Source of the DNA: DASSCW01 sp036556695
GTDB taxonomy: Bacteria; Chloroflexota; Limnocylindria; QHBO01
Length of the DNA stretch: 53,688 bases
Direction of reading: 5' to 3'
Assembly (NCBI GenBank): GCA_036556695.1
Contig: DATBIY010000021.1
Location: forward strand, 1-53,688
Positions within the stretch are counted from its first letter, which is position 1. Every line of letters starts with the position of its first letter. The translations under genes and the position numbers were made by a program. Positions 31,922-40,295 of this stretch are shown here, one piece after another. The notes under the pieces were generated by a model. The model saw only the letters and a program-made list of their open reading frames with translations. It made no database searches and was not told the origin of the DNA.

Positions 31922-34237
31922 ATGCCCAGCCTTCTGCGACTGCTCGGTCGCCGTCTGCCGCAAATTTCGGGTCGTCTCTCGGTTCCGGGCATGGCCGGCC
32001 CGGTCACCATCCGGCGCGACGGCTGGGGCATTCCTCACGTCGACGCGCAGTCCGCGGCCGACACGTGGTTCGCGCTCGGCTTCTGCCACGCCCAGGACCG
32101 CCCCTTCCAGCTCGAGACGCTGCTGCGGGTGGGCCGCGGCACGCTGTCGGCGATGGTTGGCGAGGGCGGATTGCCGGCCGATCGCATGTCGCGGCGCCTC
32201 GGCTTCCGGCGGGTCGCTCTGGCGCAGCTGCCGATGCTTGACCCGGACGTGCGACAGGCGGTCGACGCCTACGTGGCCGGCCTCAACCGGGGCCTGGCCT
32301 GTGGCCTCCGTCGGCGTCCGCACGAGTTCGTGCTGCTGAGGGCCGCGCCCACGGCCTGGCAGCCGTCCGACGTGCTCGCCTTTGCCGCCCTGCAGTCCTT
32401 CGCCCTGGGCGCCAACTGGGACGCGGAGCTGGCGCGGTTGAAGATCCTGTCGCTCGACGGGCCGGAGGCGCTGCGTGCGCTCGACCACACGACCCCGCCC
32501 ACGCATCCGCTGACGTTGCCGGTGGCGGCCTCAGCCGGCCCTGCTCTGGATCGCCTCGCGGAGGATCTGGCGCTGTTCGCCTCCGCCGCGCCGTCGGCCG
32601 GCGGCTCGAACAACTGGGCGCTGGCCGGATCGCGCACCGCCAGCGGCGTCCCGCTGCTGGCCAACGACCCGCATCTCGCGCCGCGACTGCCGCCGCCGTG
32701 GTACCTGGTCCACCTCCGTTGCCCCGAGTGGGAGCTGGCCGGCGCCTCGTTCGTCGGCGCCCCCTGCCTACCCATCGCCCACAACGGCCACGCTGCCTGG
32801 GGCATCACCGCCGGGCTGACCGACCAGGCAGACCTGTTCATCGAGGAGATCGGCGCCGACGGTGCCTCCGTGCGCGGACCTGATGGCTTCGCCGCCTGCG
32901 ACGTGGTCGAGGAGCGGATCGAGGTGCGCGGTGGCACACCCGTGACCGAACGCGTACTGCTCACGCCGCGCGGCCCGATCATCAGCCCCTTCCTCGACGG
33001 CGCGCCAGCGGCGGTGTCGCTCTCGGCGGTGTGGCTGCGGCCGATGCCGATTCGGGGCTTCCTGGCCTGCGTCGCGGCCCGCAGCTTCGACGAATTCCGC
33101 GCGACATTCGCGCGCTGGCCGGGACCGGCGCTCAACGTCGTGTACGCGGACCGTGACGGGCACATCGGCTACCAGCTGGTGGGGCAGCTGCCGCGGCGCA
33201 GGCTGGGCAACGGCACGCTGCCACTCCCCGGGTGGCTGCCGGGGGTCGGCTGGGAGGACGAGCTGGTGCCGTTCGCCGAGATGCCGCACCTCCACGACCC
33301 GCCAGAGGGCTTCATGGCCAGCGCCAACAACCGCCCGGCGGCCGATGGGCAGGGGCCGTTCCTTGGCGTGGACTGGATGGACGGCTACCGCCAGGCGCGC
33401 ATCACCGAAGTCCTGGGCGAGCGCCACGACTGGGACGTGCCGGGTGCCGCCGCGCTCCAGACCGATGTCGTCAGCCTGCCGTGGCGCCGCGTCCGCGAGC
33501 GGCTGCTCGCCGTGGAAGCGCGCACCGACCAGGCGCGCCCTGCTGTGGAGCTGCTCAGCGCATGGGATGGGCGCATCAGCGAGGACTCGGCGGCGGCATC
33601 GGTCTTCGAGGTCTGGCTCTCGGAGATGGCCGAGCGCATTGCCCGGGCGCGGGCGCCGTCAGCATGGCGTTATGCGCTGGGCGAGGGCTTCGGCGACATC
33701 GTGCCGCTGACCATGTTTCACAGCGGCTCGGCCGCCCAGGTGGTGGAGCGCTTCCTGGCCCGACCCGACGGCTGGTTCGCCGAAGGCTGGGACGCAATGG
33801 CTGGCGAGGCGCTGGCATCGGCCGTTGATCGGCTGACCTCCGAGCACGGCCCCGATACGGCAGGCTGGGCGTGGGGCCGGCTGCGGACGCTCACCCTGCG
33901 GCACCCGGTCGGCAGCCAGCCGCTCCTGGCGCGCAGCTTCAACCTCGGGCCGGTGCCGATGGGCGGCGATGGCACGACGCCGATGCAGGCCGCTACCGGC
34001 CCGCTGCACCCCTTCGACAACCCGGGATTCTTGGCCAACACGCGGGCGGTGATCGACCTCGCCGATCCGGAGCGCAGCCGCTTCGTCCTGGCCGGCGGGC
34101 AGTCAGGCAATCCGCTGTCGCCGCACTACCGCGACCTGTTCGACCTCTGGCGCCGCGGCGACGGCGTGCCGATTGCGTGGTCGGAGGGGGCCGTGGCGGC
34201 CGCCACCCGCTCGACCCTCGTCCTGGAGCCCGCCTGA
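31922..34237 (+). CDS. Penicillin acylase family protein (Ntn-hydrolase)
   Basis: The 771-residue precursor has the family's order: a small A chain starting at VTIRRDGWGIPHVDA, then GGSNNWAL, in which Ser229 would become the N-terminal nucleophile after autocleavage at Gly-Ser. Later conserved parts are LLANDPHLAPRLPPPWY, PCLPIAHNGHAAWGIT, DRDGHIGYQLVG and SANNRPA. Known members hydrolyse penicillins, acyl-homoserine lactones or other N-acyl amines. No signal peptide is evident, unlike many periplasmic members. The Asn in the oxyanion site (SANN) is retained. The substrate is unknown. Confidence 0.9.
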   Translation: MPSLLRLLGRRLPQISGRLSVPGMAGPVTIRRDGWGIPHVDAQSAADTWFALGFCHAQDRPFQLETLLRVGRGTLSAMVGEGGLPADRMSRRLGFRRVALAQLPMLDPDVRQAVDAYVAGLNRGLACGLRRRPHEFVLLRAAPTAWQPSDVLAFAALQSFALGANWDAELARLKILSLDGPEALRALDHTTPPTHPLTLPVAASAGPALDRLAEDLALFASAAPSAGGSNNWALAGSRTASGVPLLANDPHLAPRLPPPWYLVHLRCPEWELAGASFVGAPCLPIAHNGHAAWGITAGLTDQADLFIEEIGADGASVRGPDGFAACDVVEERIEVRGGTPVTERVLLTPRGPIISPFLDGAPAAVSLSAVWLRPMPIRGFLACVAARSFDEFRATFARWPGPALNVVYADRDGHIGYQLVGQLPRRRLGNGTLPLPGWLPGVGWEDELVPFAEMPHLHDPPEGFMASANNRPAADGQGPFLGVDWMDGYRQARITEVLGERHDWDVPGAAALQTDVVSLPWRRVRERLLAVEARTDQARPAVELLSAWDGRISEDSAAASVFEVWLSEMAERIARARAPSAWRYALGEGFGDIVPLTMFHSGSAAQVVERFLARPDGWFAEGWDAMAGEALASAVDRLTSEHGPDTAGWAWGRLRTLTLRHPVGSQPLLARSFNLGPVPMGGDGTTPMQAATGPLHPFDNPGFLANTRAVIDLADPERSRFVLAGGQSGNPLSPHYRDLFDLWRRGDGVPIAWSEGAVAAATRSTLVLEPA

Positions 34238-34238
34238 G

Positions 34239-35435
34239 CTACATCTCCCCTTCGTAGGGAGGCTGGGGCATTCGCAGCTCGCGGTCCCTGCGGTAGCCGA
34301 GCAGGTAGTCGGCCTGCATCAGGGTGTGGATCTGCGACGTTCCCTCGTAGATCACCGATCCCTTCGAGTTCCGCAGGTAGCGCTCCACCGGATACTCGTT
34401 GGAGTAGCCATAGGCGCCGTGGATCTGGATCGCGTCGAGCGCGGACTGCACGGCGTGGTCGGTGCAGAACCACTTGGCCAGCGAGGTCTCGCGGGTGTTG
34501 CGCTCGCCGCGGTTCTTCTTCCAGCCCGCCTTCCAGACCAGCAGCCGCCCGGCCTGGATGCCCTGCTCCATCCGGGCAAGCATCTGCTTGACCAGTTGGT
34601 GGCGGCCGATCTCGTCCCCGAATGTCTTGCGCTCGTGCGCGTACTTGACCGATGCGTCCAGGCAGGCCTGCGCCAATCCAACCGAGCCGGCCGCCACGGT
34701 GTAGCGGCCCTGGTCGATGGCGCTCATGGCGATGGTGAAGCCCTCGCCCTCCTCGCCCACGCGGTTGGCGGCCGGGACCTCGCAGTCGTTGAAGTACAGG
34801 ATCCCGGTGTTGCCGGCGCGGACGCCCAGCTTGCCGTGCAGCGAGTCGGAGCTGAAGCCGGGGAACGAGCGCTCGACGATGAAGGCGGTGATGCCCTTGT
34901 GGCCCTGAGAGCGGTCGACCGTGGCGAAGACCAGGAAGTTGTCCGCGGTATCGGCCAGGCTGATCCAGATCTTCGAGCCGTTGAGGATGTATCGGTCCCC
35001 ATCGCGGCGCGCTGTGGTGGACAGGTTGGCCGCGTCGGAGCCGACGCCCGGCTCGGTCAGCCCGAAGGTGGCCAGCTTCTCGCCGCGCGCCTGCGGCACG
35101 AGGTAGCGCTCCTTCTGGTCCTCGTTCCCCCACTGCAGCAGCGTCAGGGAGTTGAGCCCGGTGTGCACCGACAGGATCACGCGAAAGGCGGTATCCGCCC
35201 GCTCCATCTCCTCGCACAGCAGCGCGAAGGCGATGTAGTCGAAGCCGGCGCCGCCGTAGCGCTCCGGGATGGGCAGTCCCAGGAACCCCTCGGCGCCCAT
35301 CTTCTCGTACAGGGAGCGGTCATAGGTGGCCGAGGCATCCAGCTCGTGGATGCGGGGCAGGATCTCGCGCTCGGCGAAGGCGCGGGCGGTGCGCTGCAGC
35401 TCCCGCTGCGCATCGGACAGGGAGAAATCGATCAT
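34239..35435 (-). CDS. Acyl-CoA dehydrogenase
   Basis: The 398-residue flavoprotein has the three ACAD domains: N-terminal helices (LSDAQRELQRTARAFAERE, then IPERYGGAGFDYIAFA), the beta domain with FGLTEPGVGSDAANL and NGSKIWISLADTADNFLVF, and the C-terminal helical domain with MSAIDQGRYTVAAGSVGLAQ. The catalytic Glu is in VIYEGTSQIH. A short-chain or branched-chain acyl-CoA would fit the nearby mutase and E1 genes, but the specificity cannot be read. The stop lies 1 bp from the stop of the penicillin-acylase gene. GGAG is 6 nt upstream of the ATG. Confidence 0.92.
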   Translation of the reverse strand: MIDFSLSDAQRELQRTARAFAEREILPRIHELDASATYDRSLYEKMGAEGFLGLPIPERYGGAGFDYIAFALLCEEMERADTAFRVILSVHTGLNSLTLLQWGNEDQKERYLVPQARGEKLATFGLTEPGVGSDAANLSTTARRDGDRYILNGSKIWISLADTADNFLVFATVDRSQGHKGITAFIVERSFPGFSSDSLHGKLGVRAGNTGILYFNDCEVPAANRVGEEGEGFTIAMSAIDQGRYTVAAGSVGLAQACLDASVKYAHERKTFGDEIGRHQLVKQMLARMEQGIQAGRLLVWKAGWKKNRGERNTRETSLAKWFCTDHAVQSALDAIQIHGAYGYSNEYPVERYLRNSKGSVIYEGTSQIHTLMQADYLLGYRRDRELRMPQPPYEGEM

Positions 35436-35553
35436 CCAGTCTCCAGGTAGGGCGGCTCGGGAGGGCCGATTCTACCGGCAGACGAAGCCGATGGCGCTCG
35501 CGGCCCTCAATTCCGACTGGTTCGCCGGTAGTTCGCTTTGACTGACTCCAGAC

Positions 35554-35569
35554 GTTAGGCTAGCCTAAC
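35554..35569. promoter_or_regulatory. DtxR/IdeR-type iron box upstream of FTR1
   Basis: GTTAGGCTAGCCTAAC is a perfect 16-bp palindrome. Fifteen bases from 35555 match 14 of 15 positions of the DtxR/IdeR consensus TTAGGTTAGCCTAAC. It is 48 bp upstream of the start codon of the FTR1 gene, in a region with no other gene. An iron-bound DtxR-type repressor would shut off iron uptake here. Confidence 0.75.
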
Positions 35570-35616
35570 ACCACCACCACTTCCGCCCCACCCGCCCCAC
35601 CAGCAGGAGCACCCCC

Positions 35617-36507
35617 TTGGACGTTGGGTTCCTCACCACCGGCCTGCTCACCGGCCTGCGCGAAGGCGTGGAGGCCGCGCTGATCGTGAGCATCATCCTC
35701 GCCTACCTGGCCAAGACCGGGAACCAACGCTACTTCCCCCGGATCTGGGCGGGAGCCGGCGGGGCGATCGTGCTGAGCACCGTTGTCGGCGCCATCCTGT
35801 GGGTCACGATCGAAGGCCTCGAAGGCGCCGCCGGGCAGATCTTCGAGGGCGTTGCGACCCTGGCCGCCGCCGCGGTGGTGACCTGGATGCTGTTCTGGAT
35901 GCGCCGCACGGCGGCCAACATCAGGGGCGAGCTGCAGGCGGGCGTGGACAAGGCGCTGATCCAGGGTGGCATCTTCGGGCTCGCGCTCCTTGCCTTCTTC
36001 GCGGTCATCCGCGAGGGCCTGGAGACGGCGCTCTTCCTGCTGGGGCAGACCCAGGCCGCGGGCACGGAGGCCAGCAGCACACTGGTCGGCGCCTTCATCG
36101 GCCTGGCCATTGCGGCCGCCATTGGCTATGGCTTCTACGTCGGCGCCAGGGTGATCAACCTAAAGACCTTCTTCCGCTGGACCGGCATCGGGCTGATCTT
36201 CATCGCCGCCGGCCTGCTGGGCTACGCGGTTCACGAGTTCACCGAGGCGGGCGTGATCCCGTTCGGCGCGCAGACCGCGTTCGACATCAGCGCCGTCCTG
36301 CCGCACAGCGGCGACATCGCCGAGCGCGGACCCATCCTCATCGTGGGGCAGCTGCTGCGCGCGCTGTTCGGCTACTCGAGCACGCCGGAGTGGTCGACGC
36401 TCGTTGCCTGGGCCGTTTACCTGGTCGTGGTGCTGTACCTGTACACCCGGCCGGTGCGACCCACGACGCGGCCATCGGAGGCCAGCCAGCCGGTCGTCGC
36501 CAGCTGA
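35617..36507 (+). CDS. FTR1-family high-affinity iron permease
   Basis: The 296-residue product starts at a TTG, with AGGAG 7 nt upstream. It is a polytopic membrane protein with seven or eight TM segments and both REXXE motifs of this family: LREGVEAALIVSIILAYL (residues 15-19) and VIREGLETALFLLGQ. These motifs carry Fe3+ through the membrane. The usual partners EfeO/EfeB or a multicopper oxidase are not nearby. The iron box 48 bp upstream implies induction under iron shortage. Its stop is 1 bp from the stop of the converging dienelactone hydrolase gene. Confidence 0.93.
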   Translation: MDVGFLTTGLLTGLREGVEAALIVSIILAYLAKTGNQRYFPRIWAGAGGAIVLSTVVGAILWVTIEGLEGAAGQIFEGVATLAAAAVVTWMLFWMRRTAANIRGELQAGVDKALIQGGIFGLALLAFFAVIREGLETALFLLGQTQAAGTEASSTLVGAFIGLAIAAAIGYGFYVGARVINLKTFFRWTGIGLIFIAAGLLGYAVHEFTEAGVIPFGAQTAFDISAVLPHSGDIAERGPILIVGQLLRALFGYSSTPEWSTLVAWAVYLVVVLYLYTRPVRPTTRPSEASQPVVAS

Positions 36508-36508
36508 G

Positions 36509-37291
36509 TCAATCGGCGGATCGGGTGGGCATGGCGGCGCCCATGAAGGCCAGCATCCGGCGCCAGGCATCGGACGAGGCCTCGGCGTAGTCCTCCTGGC
36601 GCCGGTCGAAGAACGAGTGCGGAGCGTCCGGATAGGTGACGCTCTCGTGCTGCACGTCGGCGGCCGACAGCGCGGCCTCGAAGGCCTGCACCGCGTCCGC
36701 AGGAATGCCGCGGTCGGCGCCGCCCCACAGGGCCAGCACGGGCGCCTCGAAGCGCTCCACCTGATCGATCGGCGCGGGCAGGTCGCGCTTACCGGTCCCC
36801 ACCGGCCAGCCGTAGAAGCCGATGACCCCGTCCACGCCCGGCCCGTCGGCCGCCTGCAGGAAGCTCAGCCGGCCGCCCATGCAGAAGCCCACGGTGTAGA
36901 GCCGCTCGACCGCCCCGCCCTCAGGCGAGCGCAGGTGCGCCGCGGCCGCCGCCACGTCCATGTTGAGGGTCGAATGGCGGACGGCCTCGGCGTGCGGCTG
37001 GTAGTCGAAGCCCTCCGGCCGGCGGCCGGTGCCGGCGGTGCGGCTGAAGTAGTCGATGGCCATCGCGTGGACGCCCGCCTCGGCGAAGCGCAGCGCGAGC
37101 TCTTCGAAGAACGGATGCAGGCCGCGCACGTCAGGCAGCACCACGATCCCCGGCCCGCCAGGCGTCGCCGCACGTGCGCCGTAGGCGGCGACCGCCACGC
37201 CATCGGCCGCGGTCAGGGTAAGGTCACCGGCGTCGAGCGCGGAGCCGCGGACGGGAGGCAGCGGTGGCCGGGCGTCGGCGTCGTAGCACAT
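36509..37291 (-). CDS. Dienelactone hydrolase family protein
   Basis: The 260-residue product starts at the conserved family beginning MCYDADARPPLPP. The alpha/beta hydrolase core has VVLPDVRGLHPFFEELALRF and VGFCMGGRLSF, in which Cys is the nucleophile of the Cys-His-Asp triad, LALWGGADRGIP (Asp) and DAPHSFFDRR (His). Homologues hydrolyse dienelactones or other small esters. It lies 5 bp downstream of the rhomboid gene's stop and is probably co-transcribed with it. Confidence 0.92.
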   Translation of the reverse strand: MCYDADARPPLPPVRGSALDAGDLTLTAADGVAVAAYGARAATPGGPGIVVLPDVRGLHPFFEELALRFAEAGVHAMAIDYFSRTAGTGRRPEGFDYQPHAEAVRHSTLNMDVAAAAAHLRSPEGGAVERLYTVGFCMGGRLSFLQAADGPGVDGVIGFYGWPVGTGKRDLPAPIDQVERFEAPVLALWGGADRGIPADAVQAFEAALSAADVQHESVTYPDAPHSFFDRRQEDYAEASSDAWRRMLAFMGAAMPTRSAD

Positions 37292-37295
37292 CGGC

Positions 37296-38453
37296 TCAGA
37301 TTGCGCCGCTGGTGACGGCCAGCACGCCACCGGCCAGGACGACCGCCAGCAGCGCGTACGTGCCGGCGCGCACGATCGCCGGCGCGCCGTGCGCCAGGGC
37401 GCTGCCGTCCGGTGCCCGCCACAGGCCGCCGAGTGTCGGCACGTTGACCGGCGCCAGCAGCAGGCCGATCATCGCGCCGACCAGCAGTCCGCCCAGGTGA
37501 CCGGTCCAGCTGATGCCGGGAACGGCGAAGGTGATGAACAGGTTGAGCAGCAGCAACGTGCCGGCCTGCGACAGGATCGAGCGCGCCTGCGGCCCGAGCA
37601 GCAGGTGGCGCCGTCGCGACACGACGAAGGCCAGGCCGAACAGGCCGAAGATCGCGCCGGACGCACCCACCGCCGCCGAATCCGGCGCTGCGATGATGGT
37701 CAGCACGCTGCCGCCCAGGGCGCAGAGCAGGTACAGCACCAGGTACTCGACGTGCCCGTACAGCTGCTCGATGATCGGCCCGAACAGCCACAGCGCGTAC
37801 ATGTTGAAGCCGATGTGCAGCAGCCCAAGGTGCAGGAAGGCGCTGGTGAGCAGCGTCCACCAGTTGCCATCCAGGACGGCGGTGCGGGAGATGGCCCCGG
37901 CCTCCACCAGCGGGCCGGCGCCGCCCATCAGGCCGAACCCCTGCGCGCCGGCCAGGGCCAGGTCGGCGATGAACACCGCCACGTTGATGGCCACGATGGC
38001 CCAGGTCACGTAGGCCGGGTAGGTGGCATAGGCGCCGCGGGCCCGGTTGAACTGGCGCCGGGCGGCGAAGTCGTGGCCCGTCTCCTTCAGCAGCCAGGCG
38101 ATGCGATTGGCGATGGCGCCGCGCTCCTGCGGCGGCGCACGGCGGTCGGCCTCGCGGTAAGCGTCGATGGCCTGGTCCAGGTCGCCGTTGCGGACGTGCT
38201 GCTCGGCGGCCGAGCGCCAGCCCAGCCAGGCCATCGGGCCGCCCAGCTCAGCGGCCCGCATCCAGGCGCCCAGCGCCCCCTCCTCGTCGTCGTCGCGATA
38301 CAGCGCCGTGCCGACCGCGATCCAGGCGGCGCCGGCGACCTGTGGGTCGGGGTGAGAGGTGAGGCCGTTGAGAATCGGCAGTGCGGCCTGGGGATCGCCG
38401 CTGTCCAGAAGGCGTTGCCCTTCGGCCAGCCGCGCGCGGGGGTCATCGGTCAT
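37296..38453 (-). CDS. Rhomboid-family intramembrane serine protease with N-terminal TPR
   Basis: The 385-residue product starts at MTDDPRARLAEGQ. Residues 1-120 are TPR-like helices (LLDSGDPQAALPILNGL, AWIAVGTALYRDDDEEGAL). The membrane part has the rhomboid order: NWWTLLTSAFLHLGLLHIGF with HxGxxHxxxN, the catalytic GASGAIFG (Ser), and GHLGGLLVG (His). The TPR may recruit substrates or partners. The protein lies 5 bp upstream of the dienelactone hydrolase gene. Confidence 0.92.
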   Translation of the reverse strand: MTDDPRARLAEGQRLLDSGDPQAALPILNGLTSHPDPQVAGAAWIAVGTALYRDDDEEGALGAWMRAAELGGPMAWLGWRSAAEQHVRNGDLDQAIDAYREADRRAPPQERGAIANRIAWLLKETGHDFAARRQFNRARGAYATYPAYVTWAIVAINVAVFIADLALAGAQGFGLMGGAGPLVEAGAISRTAVLDGNWWTLLTSAFLHLGLLHIGFNMYALWLFGPIIEQLYGHVEYLVLYLLCALGGSVLTIIAAPDSAAVGASGAIFGLFGLAFVVSRRRHLLLGPQARSILSQAGTLLLLNLFITFAVPGISWTGHLGGLLVGAMIGLLLAPVNVPTLGGLWRAPDGSALAHGAPAIVRAGTYALLAVVLAGGVLAVTSGAI

Positions 38454-38490
38454 TCGGCCGCGCATTATCCCAGACCTCTCCCAGGCAGCG

Positions 38491-38525
38491 ATCGACCGCC
38501 GAGAGATGGCACCTCGGCGGTCGAT
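38491..38525. terminator. Hairpin between the rhomboid and BldC-like genes
   Basis: Thirteen bases at 38491-38503 pair perfectly with 38513-38525 around a 9-nt loop. A second smaller hairpin (CCCGGC/GCCGGG) is at 38556-38572. Both lie downstream of the BldC-like gene on the minus strand. There is no T-tract. Confidence 0.55.
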
Positions 38526-38595
38526 GGCACGCCCCTGGGTCAGGGACGTCGCCTCCCCGGCAGAACGCCGGGAAGAGCACTCAATTGGGACCGGG

Positions 38596-38781
38596 CTACT
38601 TGTCCCGGCGGAGGAACTCGAGCACGTCGTCGTACCGGAAGCGGCGGTCGCCGCGCCGCGTCACCCGAAAGAACGGGAGCTCGCCGCGGTCACCGAGGCG
38701 CTTGACCGTGTTCACGTGCAGGTGCAGCATCTCGGCGACTTCCGACGCCGTCAGCAGCTTCCCCACCTCGTTGGTCATCAT
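38596..38781 (-). CDS. BldC/MerR-like helix-turn-helix DNA-binding protein
   Basis: The 61-residue product matches the excisionase/BldC HTH_17 group: LLTASEVAEMLHLHVNTVKR, then LGDRGELPFFRV, then GDRRFRYDDVLEFLRRDK. It is a one-domain winged helix that binds DNA as a dimer or polymer. Start codons are two adjacent ATGs at 38781 and 38778. BldC-type proteins control development or stress genes in actinobacteria; here only DNA binding can be claimed. Confidence 0.85.
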   Translation of the reverse strand: MMTNEVGKLLTASEVAEMLHLHVNTVKRLGDRGELPFFRVTRRGDRRFRYDDVLEFLRRDK

Positions 38782-38784
38782 CGG

Positions 38785-38958
38785 TCCTGTGGTCCTTCCG
38801 CTTATGCCGAGCTGCCTCCGCATGTGGGCGCTTGTGTGCGGAGGGCGCGGCTTCTGGCCGGATAGTAAGGTTGGGGTGCCGTCGTCCATCCCGGTACTTT
38901 CGGTCAGCCGCCCGGAGTACTTCGGACTGCACCGTTCCACCCCGCAGAGGCCCTGACC
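38785..38958. other. Intergenic region upstream of the ferredoxin gene
   Basis: No gene supported. There is an 8-bp inverted repeat CCTCCGCA/TGCGGAGG (38815-38822, 38837-38844), which may be a self-regulatory site for the BldC-like protein. Divergent promoters for the BldC-like and ferredoxin genes are expected here. Confidence 0.35.
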
Positions 38959-39345
38959 ATGCCTGTCTACGAGAAGCACGTGTTCGTCTGCACCCGCGGT
39001 GAGTGGTGCCCCTCGGTCGACGGCGACGGGCTGGGCGTGCACGCCGCGCTGAAGGAGGCCGCGCGCGAGGCGGGCATCGGCGATCGGGTGCGGATCAACC
39101 ATGCCGGCTGCTTCAGCCAGTGCGGCAACGGGCCGATGGCGGTGGTCTATCCCGATGACGTCTGGTATGCCGCCCTCTCCCCCGCCGATGCCGCCGAGAT
39201 CGTGCAGCGCCACCTGGTCGGCGGTGAGCCGGTCGAGCGGCTGCGCTATGAGCCGGCCGAGATGGGCGCCCACAAGCTGGAGCGCGATGCCGAGGGGCGA
39301 CCCATCGGCCGCATTGCGCCATGGCCCGCCGGCGGAAGCCGGTGA
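38959..39345 (+). CDS. 2Fe-2S thioredoxin-like (Shethna-type) ferredoxin
   Basis: The 128-residue product has cluster cysteines C11 and C17 (FVCTRGEWC) and C51/C55 (HAGCFSQCGNGPM), with AVVYPDDVWYAALSPADA as in the thioredoxin-like 2Fe-2S family. Cytoplasmic electron carrier; its partner is not evident. The gene overlaps the start of the GT2 gene by 25 bp if the latter starts at 39321, or by 4 bp (GTGA) if it starts at the GTG 39342. Confidence 0.85.
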   Translation: MPVYEKHVFVCTRGEWCPSVDGDGLGVHAALKEAAREAGIGDRVRINHAGCFSQCGNGPMAVVYPDDVWYAALSPADAAEIVQRHLVGGEPVERLRYEPAEMGAHKLERDAEGRPIGRIAPWPAGGSR

Positions 39346-40295
39346 CGACCGACCCCGCCGAGCTGCCGGACGACGTCCGCGACCTTCTCGAACGCCGGGC
39401 CGCCGCGCGCGCGGCGCACGACTGGTCGAAGGCCGATGCGCTGCGCGACGAGCTGCAGGCTCTCGGCTGGGAGGCGATCGACACTGCCGAGGGCTCGACC
39501 GCCAAGCCGACGCTCGCGCAGGCGCGCCAGGCCGCCTATGCCGATGACACCACGCTCGCATCGCTGCTCGACGAGGAGCCAAGCGTGCCGGCCAGCCTGG
39601 TCACCTTGGTCGATGATCATCCCGACGACCTCGAGCGGCTGGTCGCCGGTCTCCAGCGTCACCCGCAGTCCGTGGAGCATGAGCTGCTGGTGGTGGCCCA
39701 CGCCCCCGTCCGCGAGCCGGAGCTGCCCGACCTAGAGGCGACCGTGCTGCGCGTGGCCCAGCGCCTCGGCTGGGCGGACGCCGCGAACCTGGGGCTGCGC
39801 CGCACACGTGGTGCGGTGGCCGTCCTGCTCGACACCTCGGTGGAGCCGACCGGCGACCTGCTGGGACCGCTGCTGGCGGCCTTCGACGACCCGACCGTGG
39901 GCATCGCCGGGGGTTGGGGCGCGACCAGTGCCGACGGCCGGCAGTTCGACGAGGCGCCGCCCGGCGAGGTCGATGCGGTGGAGGGCTATTGCCTGGCCAT
40001 CCGCCGCGAGGCGCTGCGCCAGGTCGGCGGCTTCGACCACCGCTTCCGCTTCTACCGGAACGCCGATCTGGACCTTTCGTTCGCGGTGCGCGACCGGGGT
40101 TGGAAGGCTGTGGCCACCGAGCCGCTGCCGCTCGAGCGCCGCGAGCACCGTGGCTGGACGGCCTATCCGCCGGAGGAGCGGGATCGGCTCAGCAAGCGCA
40201 ACTTCTACCGCTTCCTGAAGCACTGGGGCGACCGCCGTGACCTGCTGCTCCATCCCGGGCCGCGGCCCGGTCGGAGAGCAGCCAGCGGGCCATGA
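39321..40295 (+). CDS. GT2-like glycosyltransferase fused to a CysRS C-terminal-type domain
   Basis: The 324-residue product has two parts. Residues 17-62 (RDLLERRAAARAAHDWSKAD, then ALRDELQALGWEAIDT) match the terminal segment of bacterial cysteinyl-tRNA synthetases, usually LxxxRxxAR-xKDW-xADxIRDxL. Residues about 90-300 form a GT2-type fold: SVPASLVTLVDDHPDDLERL, ADAANLGLRRTRGAVAVLLD, EGYCLAIRREALRQVGGFD and RFRFYRNADLDLSFAVRDRG, the last two as in N-acetylglucosaminyl/rhamnosyl transferases. The substrate is unknown. The start may be at the GTG 39342. It overlaps the next gene by 4 bp. Confidence 0.8.
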   Translation: MARRRKPVTTDPAELPDDVRDLLERRAAARAAHDWSKADALRDELQALGWEAIDTAEGSTAKPTLAQARQAAYADDTTLASLLDEEPSVPASLVTLVDDHPDDLERLVAGLQRHPQSVEHELLVVAHAPVREPELPDLEATVLRVAQRLGWADAANLGLRRTRGAVAVLLDTSVEPTGDLLGPLLAAFDDPTVGIAGGWGATSADGRQFDEAPPGEVDAVEGYCLAIRREALRQVGGFDHRFRFYRNADLDLSFAVRDRGWKAVATEPLPLERREHRGWTAYPPEERDRLSKRNFYRFLKHWGDRRDLLLHPGPRPGRRAASGP

